A stretch of 48,679 nucleotides of DNA. Source: Nitrospirota bacterium. Its GTDB lineage: Bacteria > JACPQY01. The translations under genes were made by a program, and so were the position numbers. The notes under the pieces were generated by a model that saw only the letters and a list, made by a program, of their open reading frames with translations, made no database searches and was not told where the DNA came from. Position 1 is the stretch's first letter, and every line of letters begins with the position of its first letter. Positions 42,523 to 48,679 of the stretch are shown piece by piece. The stretch covers positions 1 to 48,679 of the forward strand of contig JACPQY010000049.1 in NCBI GenBank assembly GCA_016190245.1, in the 5' to 3' direction.

Positions 42523-43773
42523 TCACTTCGAAAACCAGGCCTCGACCTTCGTAATGGCAGTCGCGATGTCATCCACCTCCCGCTCGCCGTAGTTCTCGTT
42601 CAGCGCGAGATTGAAGGATCTGTCTCGGCAATCTATCGCGTTCCGAGTCACGTAGTCGTCCGCTAGGTGGCGTTTCAACCAGGGCCACTCGCACACCACG
42701 TATTGGTAGTGGGGGTTTAGGGGGATGCCTTCCGCGGCCACGGCCACCGCAAAGTCCCTTTTTGTGCAGCCGATCTCGTCTGGATTCACGAAGATGGGTT
42801 GAAAGAAGGGCGCATCGTTTTCGCTCACGCCCATCAGACGGCAGGCGCGCGAGCGCCCGCGTAGGGCGGCTCCGAGGGACCGCAGAAATGCGAGCCGGCG
42901 CTCCCGAACACGGTCGACCTTTGCGAGCGTGGACAGACCGATGGCGCACGAAATCTCGTCGATGTTCAGATTTAGGGCGGGAAACAGGAAGGTGTTGGGA
43001 TCGCGGAACTGGAAGGGATCTAGACCCCGGAATTCGGGGCTGGAAAACGGCTTGCCGCGGTCGGCGTAGCCGCGCGCCAAGTCGAAGAGCTGCCGGTCCT
43101 TCGTGAACACGACGCCTCCGCATCCGCCTGTGGCATGTCCCTTCGTGAAAACGGTCGAGAAGGCCGCGATGTCGCCGAAGGTCCCGACTTTCCCGTCGCC
43201 GATCAGGGCCCCGTGGGCTTGGGATACGTCTTCGATCACCCGGATGCCGCGCTCCCGGGCCGCCGTGGCAATCCGGTCCACGGGTGCCGGCCTGCCGGTG
43301 GCATGAACCACCATGACCGCGCGTGTACGATCCGTGACCCGTTCGAGAAACTGCTCAAGGCCCATGTTGTACGTGTCGGGCATGGAATCGGCCACCACCG
43401 GCACGAGGCGGTTGAAGATCAGCGCGTTGACCGTCCCGGGATCGGTGATCGGGGAGACGATCACGTGGCTCCCCTCGGGGAGTTGGAGGGCCGCGGTCGC
43501 GACGTACAGGGCCGCGGTGCCGGTGCAGACGCCATCCGCAAACCCGGCCACTCGCAGGTACTGGACGAAGGCCTGTGTGTAGCGGGTTTCGAAGTCGCCC
43601 TGGTAGCCGAAGTCAACCCCCTTGGCCCAGTAGTGTCGGAAGACTTCCTCCACCGCTCGCAGCTCGTCCTCACCGAACGCTCTGCGGGGGGGCATCGGAT
43701 CCCGCCGTACCTTCGGCCCACCGAGTATCGCGGGTTTCTGGGATGGTGAAGCGGGACCTGGCCGCTGGCTCAT
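42523..43773 (-). CDS. DegT/DnrJ/EryC1/StrS-family PLP-dependent aminotransferase
   Basis: 416 residues from ATG 43773, overlapping the upstream stop as ATGA. Cofactor residues are seen in VIEDVSQAHGA (Asp and Gln) and the probable Schiff-base Lys in STVFTKGHATGGCGG. The spacing after the Lys is one residue longer than the usual KxxTxGEGG, so the loop is atypical. The C-terminal part NPHYQYVVCEWPWLKRHL is longer than in the copy at 5840-6940, and the two share only family-level likeness, so they probably serve different sugars. The product would be acetylated by the next gene. Confidence 0.88.
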   Translation of the reverse strand: MSQRPGPASPSQKPAILGGPKVRRDPMPPRRAFGEDELRAVEEVFRHYWAKGVDFGYQGDFETRYTQAFVQYLRVAGFADGVCTGTAALYVATAALQLPEGSHVIVSPITDPGTVNALIFNRLVPVVADSMPDTYNMGLEQFLERVTDRTRAVMVVHATGRPAPVDRIATAARERGIRVIEDVSQAHGALIGDGKVGTFGDIAAFSTVFTKGHATGGCGGVVFTKDRQLFDLARGYADRGKPFSSPEFRGLDPFQFRDPNTFLFPALNLNIDEISCAIGLSTLAKVDRVRERRLAFLRSLGAALRGRSRACRLMGVSENDAPFFQPIFVNPDEIGCTKRDFAVAVAAEGIPLNPHYQYVVCEWPWLKRHLADDYVTRNAIDCRDRSFNLALNENYGEREVDDIATAITKVEAWFSK

Positions 43774-44960
43774 GGATGCCTCACGCCCAAGGCAGGGCCG
43801 GTCCCTTCTCGACCGGGCCCGGGGGGCGGCAGGATGAGTTTCCATCGTCGCGATGAGGGGTAGCGCCGGAGGAGTCGGCTTCGGACCCGTTGCGCGGCGT
43901 TTCGTGTGAAGGCGAGGACGACCGGGAGATCCTCGGGGGCGTCTTCGGGATGGACCACAGGGGCTTTCCCGATGAGCTTGCCGGCTCGCCGCCGGTCCTC
44001 GTCGATGAACAATGCCGGGGGGTGTGGCAACTGGGTCGAGAGCCAGATGCCGGCCATGCCCGTGCCGAAGATCGCGTAGGGCCCGTGCCGGGCGGCTTGC
44101 TGCATTTCTCTCACGGCTCTGTTGAGCCACTGGAAGCACAGGCGCGTGGCGGCCGCCCTGCGGCGTGTCCGCGATGCGCCCTTACGCTTCTCGACCGGCC
44201 GCATAAGGAGGGTAATGCAATTGTGGGTCAGTTTCTCTCCATCGAGCACGGGTGAGAAACCGGCCGCCGAGGCGAGGCCCAGCAAGCCGGACTTCGCAAA
44301 GTGTGAGCAATGATCGATGACCGCCAGATCGTAGGGCGTTTTCCACACGTCGGGGACCTGCACCAGCAGCGCGCCGCGCGGGCGGAGACGTCCCCGAATC
44401 GCTCGCAGAAGGTCGAGCGGGTGGGGGGTGTGCTCAAGCACATGCCACAGGACCGCGGCATCGAAGGGGCCCTTGGGGATGGCCTCCAGGGGCCCTGACT
44501 CGAAGGTGAGGACGTGCGGGATTCTCAACACCTCGTCCTTGCGGGTATCGGCGACGTCGAAGGCGTGGAGCCGCCATTTTGGTAGGACGGTGCCGGCGGA
44601 TTTGAGGACCGATCCGTTGCCGGTGCCGATGTCCAGCAGATCTCCCGACGTGGGCAGGTGTGAGCGGCAGGCCGCCAGCGCCAGTTCGGTGCGAGGTTTG
44701 GGTTGGGGGCCGGTCCCGAATCCGAGTTGCTCGCCACCATCCGAAAGGTGATGTCCTTCGTAGGCCCGGTACAGGGCCTCCACGCGCCGGGTTTGGGCTC
44801 GAGTCATGGATTTCTGGAGATGCCCGCACCGAGTGCAACGGAAGATGCGCGCTGCATACGGAGTGGCCTTCGAATCCGATGTCACGGAGAACCGCCGCAG
44901 GCCTGTCCGGCCGAGCAGACGCGGGTTTGGGTGGCCACAGGTATTGCACACGAGGGGCAC
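43770..44960 (-). CDS. Zinc-motif SAM methyltransferase with C-terminal Rossmann-like domain
   Basis: 396 residues from GTG 44960 (GTG 44951 also possible). Zinc ligands are CNTC and CTRC. The SAM motif LLDIGTGNGSVLKS is near 108-121, and WHVLEHTPHPLD is the post-II motif. A final domain starts YAIFGTGMAGIWLS and includes LFIDEDRRRAGK, similar to the third domain of sugar C-methyltransferases. It lacks their full EH block, so it may methylate oxygen or nitrogen. A gataat hexamer 5 nt before the GTG suggests a leaderless transcript. It heads the three-gene leftward operon. Confidence 0.83.
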   Translation of the reverse strand: MPLVCNTCGHPNPRLLGRTGLRRFSVTSDSKATPYAARIFRCTRCGHLQKSMTRAQTRRVEALYRAYEGHHLSDGGEQLGFGTGPQPKPRTELALAACRSHLPTSGDLLDIGTGNGSVLKSAGTVLPKWRLHAFDVADTRKDEVLRIPHVLTFESGPLEAIPKGPFDAAVLWHVLEHTPHPLDLLRAIRGRLRPRGALLVQVPDVWKTPYDLAVIDHCSHFAKSGLLGLASAAGFSPVLDGEKLTHNCITLLMRPVEKRKGASRTRRRAAATRLCFQWLNRAVREMQQAARHGPYAIFGTGMAGIWLSTQLPHPPALFIDEDRRRAGKLIGKAPVVHPEDAPEDLPVVLAFTRNAAQRVRSRLLRRYPSSRRWKLILPPPGPGREGTGPALGVRHP

Positions 44961-44965
44961 AGCTT

Positions 44966-44971
44966 ATTATC
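44966..44971 (-). promoter_or_regulatory. -10-like box placed for a leaderless mRNA
   Basis: Minus-strand gataat ends 5 nt before GTG 44960, with tggcaa 17 bp upstream as a weak -35. No Shine-Dalgarno is present. It is the third operon-first gene of the window with this spacing. Confidence 0.3.
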
Positions 44972-45306
44972 TCAGCCTGGGCGTGAGGTTGCCACCACAG
45001 GCCGGCTCGAGGAGATCGTTTCTGTGCCCGCTTCCCGCATAGCGGCCTTTGGTGTCCCGTGGCGCAATTGACAGGGGAGCCGATCGGCTGCTACCTTGTG
45101 ACATCGGATCGAATGCGCCGAGGGCCGCAAGCCGATGATTGACAAGTTCCTAGCCGTCAAGTTCGTTCTGCCGTGGAGAAGGTACGGTATCCTGGGAGAC
45201 AGCTACTCCAGGAGATTTACCCCAGCGCGCTGTGAGGTACGGGGCGTGAGGGTTCTCTTACCTTGACATCGAACGGGTCGGCCCTCGGACCAGGCGTCGG
45301 GATCGC
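44972..45306. other. Divergent intergenic region, AT-richer, with two ttgaca boxes
   Basis: This gap separates the leftward methyltransferase operon from the rightward radical SAM operon. ttgaca occurs at 45068-45073 and 45139-45144, but neither has a good -10 at 16-18 bp. One short frame (45135-45266) is listed separately. No RNA gene or repeat is recognised. Confidence 0.4.
45135..45266 (+). CDS. Possible 43-residue basic peptide upstream of the second radical SAM gene
   Basis: ATG 45135 to TGA 45264-45266 encodes a 43-residue peptide that starts MIDKFLAVKFVLPWRRYG and contains one Cys. Its TGA overlaps an in-frame TTG (45263) of the radical SAM gene as TTGA, the same coupling seen at many gene pairs here. 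Ribosome-site evidence is poor (gaggg 14 nt upstream). It could be a leader peptide, a radical SAM substrate or chance. It is not recognised as any family. Confidence 0.2.
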   Translation: MIDKFLAVKFVLPWRRYGILGDSYSRRFTPARCEVRGVRVLLP

Positions 45307-45316
45307 AAAGGAGGAG
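45307..45316 (+). promoter_or_regulatory. Shine-Dalgarno deciding GTG 45323
   Basis: aaaggaggag ends 6 nt before GTG 45323, an ideal spacing. It favours this start over the in-frame TTG 45263, which has no ribosome site but has a TTGA overlap. Confidence 0.6.
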
Positions 45317-45322
45317 AATGCG

Positions 45323-46330
45323 GTGCCGGTTCCGGACCTGCCCACCCGCATTCTGATGGACTTGGCTGAAGGCTACTGCAACCTGCGCTGTCCAAAATGC
45401 TACGTCTACGGTTCCGCCGAAGGACGAGCGGCCATCCGGCCAAGGCGCGGCTTCATGTCTCTGGAAGACGCGCGGGCGATCCTCGATGAAGTCATGTCTG
45501 CCCGGCCCTTGGTGCAGCCGGGGATGTGGATCGAACCCCTTATGGCGAAGAACTTCGACGAGCACATTGCAGCCATGAAACAACGCGGGCTTCCCGTGGC
45601 CCTCAACACCGACGGGCTGCTTCTGAGAGAGGAGACGGCCCATCGGCTGGTGGAGTTGGGGGTAGACTGCGTGTTCGTCAGCATCGACGCCACGACCGTG
45701 GAGACTCTCAAGAAAGTGAGAGCCACCGACAAGCTCGATCAGATCCACGAAGCGGTTCACCTCCTGCTTCGCACCAGGGCGGACGCGCCCAAGCCTCGCA
45801 TCGGTGTGTCGTTTGTCGTGGAAGATGCCAACGAGCACGAGCGTGACTCTTTTGTTGCTCACTGGGTGCGCCACGTGGATGTGGTTCGGATCAACGAGGT
45901 CTATCGGCCGGACGGGAGTGTTCGCGGTTCCGCCGTTCCGCCTGTGCGGACCCCGTGCAAGTCCCTGTACGAAACCATGCCCATTCACCACAACGGCGAC
46001 GTCTCCCTTTGTTGCCTCGACGCCTTTGGCCGGCACAAGATGGGCAACGTCCTGAAGGAGGGTGTGCGCGGCGTCTGGCACGGCGAGGCTTTCAGGCGGA
46101 TGCGTCACCTTCATGAAACAGGACGGTACGACCAGATCCCGTTCTGCCGGACGTGCGACGTGTGGGCCGTTTACGATTACCAGGAAGAGGTCCGGGAGGG
46201 GTTGTTGATTCGCCGGAGCCCCATCATGACCTACTACAACCGCATCGACAGGTTGGGGCCTTGGCTTGGCCATGCCCGAGGGGGTCACGCTTCACCTGCC
46301 GCAGATGTCGTGATCGCCGACCCGCGCTGA
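45323..46330 (+). CDS. Radical SAM/SPASM-domain protein
   Basis: 335 residues from GTG 45323. CNLRCPKC at about 19-26 is the CxxxCxxC cluster motif. The barrel continues with ALNTDGLLL and VFVSIDATT. The SPASM part has TPCKSLYETMPIHHNGDVSLCCLDAFG (listed in pieces: TPCK, GDVSLCCLDAFG, MGNVL) and a final FCRTCDVW, giving auxiliary cluster cysteines. It differs from the protein at 16459-17628 in length and lacks the usual GGEP (WIEPLM instead), a departure in the SAM-binding strand. It is followed by GT2 and GT4 genes, so a modified sugar or lipid carrier is the likely substrate. Confidence 0.86.
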   Translation: MPVPDLPTRILMDLAEGYCNLRCPKCYVYGSAEGRAAIRPRRGFMSLEDARAILDEVMSARPLVQPGMWIEPLMAKNFDEHIAAMKQRGLPVALNTDGLLLREETAHRLVELGVDCVFVSIDATTVETLKKVRATDKLDQIHEAVHLLLRTRADAPKPRIGVSFVVEDANEHERDSFVAHWVRHVDVVRINEVYRPDGSVRGSAVPPVRTPCKSLYETMPIHHNGDVSLCCLDAFGRHKMGNVLKEGVRGVWHGEAFRRMRHLHETGRYDQIPFCRTCDVWAVYDYQEEVREGLLIRRSPIMTYYNRIDRLGPWLGHARGGHASPAADVVIADPR

Positions 46331-46351
46331 CCTTCGCGTGTGATTTCGGGT

Positions 46352-47335
46352 ATGTCTTGCCCCACTGTCTCGGTCGTGATGCCCAACTTCAATCACGGCC
46401 ACTACATCGGCCAGTCCCTTGAAGCGATGTTGGGATCATCCGATGGCCCGGTCGAGGTCATCGTGATCGATGACGCCTCAACGGACAGCAGCGTGAGCGT
46501 CATCGAAGGTTTTGGCCGCAGGGACTCCCGCGTGCGCTTGTTTCGGAACGCCCGGAACATGGGGCACCAACGCAGCGTGAACAGCCACCTCACTGAGGCC
46601 CGGGGGGACTACGTTTTCCTCGCCTCAGCGGACGACTACGTTCTGCCCTCTTTCTTTGAGCGGATGATGCCGGCCCTGTGCGAGCATCCCACGGCAGGCT
46701 TGGTTACCTGCAACGGCCGTGTGCTGGATGAGGTGACCGGGGAGTCCAAGGACTTTGATCAGCCGCTGTGTGACAAAGAGATGTTTCTCAGTCCGGACGC
46801 GCTGGTGGAGGCGATCCGCGATCTGTGGTTCGGATTCCCCGACTACACGTGCTTCATCAAACGCGCCAGCCTCTTGGAGATGGGCGGCATCCCGGAGGCG
46901 ATGCGGTCCCACGCGGGGGTGTACATGAACTACCTGGCCGCATTCAAAGACGGGGTGGCCTACATCCCCGATTGCCTGGTGACCCAGCGGCGCGCGCCCA
47001 CGACGTACGCGGCGCGGGAGGGGCGGGACCGCGACGGGCGGATCGGACCCGTCGTGGCGATTCTGCGGGGATTCAAGGAGGAGAAGAGCGGCGAGGTGTT
47101 CCGGCGGGTGAAGGCGAGCACGCTCGTCGCGGGTTTCCGGCTGGATCTGTTCCGCGCCGTCTGGCGCCACCCCGAGCATCGGGACTATCTCTCACCCTTG
47201 GTGGTTGAGCGCGCCCTGTTCATGGATGCCGTGGGGCGTGGCCTGCGTGTGGCGCCGAAAGGGACCCGCGCCTTCATGGCCCTGCACGCGAGATTGCTCA
47301 CGCGCAAGAGCCGTCGGCTCGGCTGCCACACTTGA
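46352..47335 (+). CDS. GT2-family glycosyltransferase
   Basis: 327 residues from ATG 46352 (an in-frame GTG 46340 would add four). VSVVMPNFNHGHYIGQSLEA opens a classical GT-A fold, VIVIDDASTDSSV is the nucleotide loop, and FLASADDYVLPSFF contains the DxD-type metal site. The C-terminal half is mainly basic and helical and lacks membrane segments. It would add a sugar to the lipid-linked chain. The stop overlaps the GT4 TTG (TTGA). No anomalies are visible. Confidence 0.9.
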   Translation: MSCPTVSVVMPNFNHGHYIGQSLEAMLGSSDGPVEVIVIDDASTDSSVSVIEGFGRRDSRVRLFRNARNMGHQRSVNSHLTEARGDYVFLASADDYVLPSFFERMMPALCEHPTAGLVTCNGRVLDEVTGESKDFDQPLCDKEMFLSPDALVEAIRDLWFGFPDYTCFIKRASLLEMGGIPEAMRSHAGVYMNYLAAFKDGVAYIPDCLVTQRRAPTTYAAREGRDRDGRIGPVVAILRGFKEEKSGEVFRRVKASTLVAGFRLDLFRAVWRHPEHRDYLSPLVVERALFMDAVGRGLRVAPKGTRAFMALHARLLTRKSRRLGCHT

Positions 47336-48480
47336 CGCATCGGGCTGTTGAGGAAGAGGCGCGCCGGAAGAGCGTGTCGCCCGCCTGCCGGATCCTGTAC
47401 GTTGAGGATCCTATCGCCGGTCTGGGTGGTGCCCAGAGGAGTCTGATCGAGTTGGCGTCCGCCATCCGGGAGCGCCGCTTCGATCCGGTGGTGGCATCCC
47501 GCCCCCAGCAGGAGTTCGAGCAGGCCCTAGCGGACGCGGGCGTGCGGCACGTCGCGTTGCGGCCGGGCCCGGGGGGGGTCTGGCGGGTGCTGTCGCGGGT
47601 CCGTCCGCAGATCGTGCACTGCAACGTGGCCACCGAACGTCTCACGCTGTACGGCGCCCTGGCCGCGCGGGCCCGGCGGATCCCTTTCGTGTGGCACGTG
47701 CGGATCGCGGCCTCCACAGGCTGGCGCGACCGGTTGCTGGCGCGCTTGTCTTCACATGTCGTCTGCATTTCCGCGGCGGTCGCCTCGAAGTTCCTGTACG
47801 TCGAACCATCGCGCCTGAGCGTGATCTACAACGCATGCGACGTGAGCCGCTTCAGGCCGCTCCGCCGGGACCCGGAGTTGAGAAGGCGACTCGGGTGGTC
47901 GGAGCGCGCGGCTGTGGTCGGAGTCGTCAATCGTATCGATCCCGGCAAGGGCATCGGCATCTTCCTGCGGGCCTTCGCGCGAGTGCGGGAACGCCACCCT
48001 CGGGCGCACGCCTTGGTCGTTGGGGGGGGGGATGAGGCACATTTGAAGGCGCTGAAGGCCGTCGCCCGCCGGGAGCGGATCGCTGGGAGCGTGGTCTTCG
48101 TCGGACACTCGGAGGACGTCCCGCGGTGGATGTCCACGATGGATGTGGTGGTGCACTCCCCGGTCATCCCGGAGCCGTTCGGGCGGGTGATCGTCGAAGC
48201 CATGGCGTGCGGCAGGCCGGTGGTGGCGGCCGATCTGGGAGCACCCTCGGAGATCATCACGGACGGTTGGGACGGTTACCTGGCCCCCGGGCGCGATCCG
48301 GCAGGGCTGGCGCGCTGGATCGTCCGCCTCCTCGATGACGCGGAGCTGCGGGAGAGAATGGGCAGGAGGGCGAGACGGACCGCTTTGCGGAGATTCAGCC
48401 TGGATCGGCTTGCCCGCGAGGTGGGGGTGCTTTATCGGCGGCTGCTGAGGGACAACGGATCGGCGGTGCAACTGCGATGA
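47332..48480 (+). CDS. GT4-family glycosyltransferase
   Basis: 382 residues from TTG 47332 (TTGA overlap). ILYVEDPIAGLGGAQRSLIEL is the acceptor-domain opening (in pieces ILYVEDP and GLGGAQRSL). VVGVVNRIDPGKGI and HALVVGGGDEAHL are donor-domain landmarks, and VIPEPFGRVIVEAMACGRPVV carries the two glutamates of the EX7E motif. Two G runs lie in the gene: eight at 47571-47578 and ten at 48022-48031, the latter encoding VVGGGD in the donor domain. Last complete gene of the window. Confidence 0.9.
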   Translation: MTHRAVEEEARRKSVSPACRILYVEDPIAGLGGAQRSLIELASAIRERRFDPVVASRPQQEFEQALADAGVRHVALRPGPGGVWRVLSRVRPQIVHCNVATERLTLYGALAARARRIPFVWHVRIAASTGWRDRLLARLSSHVVCISAAVASKFLYVEPSRLSVIYNACDVSRFRPLRRDPELRRRLGWSERAAVVGVVNRIDPGKGIGIFLRAFARVRERHPRAHALVVGGGDEAHLKALKAVARRERIAGSVVFVGHSEDVPRWMSTMDVVVHSPVIPEPFGRVIVEAMACGRPVVAADLGAPSEIITDGWDGYLAPGRDPAGLARWIVRLLDDAELRERMGRRARRTALRRFSLDRLAREVGVLYRRLLRDNGSAVQLR

Positions 48481-48601
48481 GTAGCGGCTCCTGCACTCCC
48501 GATGAATCGGAACGGAAGTCCGGGCGCGGGCTGCCGCGCCGACAGGCGGGTCCGTCCAGAGGCGGAAAGCCCGCGACTACCGTCGGGAACCCAACTGGTG
48601 T

Positions 48602-48679
48602 GGTAGCCGCACCCCCTTGCCGAGGATGGCATGGGGCCATGATAGGTTGCGGCCCAGGAAGGCCCGCATGGAACATGGC
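48602..48679. repeat. Right-end copy of the dispersed repeat
   Basis: 48613-48641 and 48666-48679 are inverted copies of 62-90 and 12-25. The copy is preceded by ggtagccgca at 48602-48611, the same ten bases that begin the REP doublets at 41071 and 41624. The 120 bp between the GT4 stop and this repeat contain no gene. Confidence 0.75.

Noticed and set aside
42760-43750. Plus-strand frames opposite the second DegT gene
   Set aside because: The minus strand has the PLP-binding motifs; these frames have none.
45068-45073. Consensus ttgaca as a -35 box for the second radical SAM operon
   Set aside because: No acceptable -10 lies 16-18 bp downstream (ctacct/tacctt at best), and the same applies to ttgaca at 45139-45144.

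Overview
The window reads as one large surface-glycan (O-antigen, capsule or exopolysaccharide type) biosynthesis locus from a high-GC environmental bacterium. By eye GC is about 60-65%. The lineage cannot be fixed from the sequence. The SBBP beta-propeller protein, the REP/RAYT element, the abundant palindromic spacers and the MBOAT/AlgI-type acylation pair suggest an uncultured diderm phylum rather than a well-studied pathogen. Both ends stop inside copies of the same dispersed repeat in opposite orientation, so the window may be a contig broken at repeats.

Layout. (1) 9973-420, minus strand: ten tightly packed genes, read right to left: methyltransferase, GT2, C-methyltransferase, DegT aminotransferase, RfbC-like cupin, three SDR epimerases/reductases, exostosin-type GT, FkbM methyltransferase. 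This looks like a branched amino/deoxy-sugar pathway with transfer and methylation functions. (2) 10081-13718, plus: CgeB-like GT, GT2, sugar O-methyltransferase. (3) 16310-13758, minus: a secreted seven-repeat SBBP beta-propeller with its own promoter. (4) 16459-24095, plus: radical SAM/SPASM protein, GT4, methyltransferase, Gfo/Idh-type protein, methyltransferase, O-antigen ligase/polymerase, SDR. (5) 26371-24101, minus: GT2 and GT4. (6) 26512-41088, plus: a fused nucleotidyltransferase-PfkB kinase, SDR, split transketolase, SGNH-like protein, MBOAT acyltransferase, MDR dehydrogenase, HAD phosphatase, APH-fold kinase, a 300-bp GIY-YIG element, a 4,6-dehydratase-like SDR, a methyltransferase, two C-methyltransferase-family proteins and a WbuC cupin. 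(7) 41071-41678: a REP-RAYT-REP element. (8) 44960-41685, minus: methyltransferase, DegT aminotransferase, AAC(3)-type acetyltransferase. (9) 45323-48480, plus: second radical SAM/SPASM protein, GT2, GT4.

How it fits together. Six SDRs, two aminotransferases, an epimerase cupin, a transketolase pair and a kinase/nucleotidyltransferase fusion would make unusual nucleotide sugars. About nine glycosyltransferases would assemble them, and ten methyltransferase-type proteins plus an MBOAT/SGNH pair and an AAC(3) homologue would decorate the chain. One Wzy/WaaL-type membrane protein would polymerise or ligate it. No initiating phosphosugar transferase, flippase, Wzc or ABC exporter is visible, so the locus continues outside the window. 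Genes are mostly coupled by 4-bp NTGA stop/start overlaps, with frequent GTG and TTG starts. No tRNA, rRNA or CRISPR array was seen.
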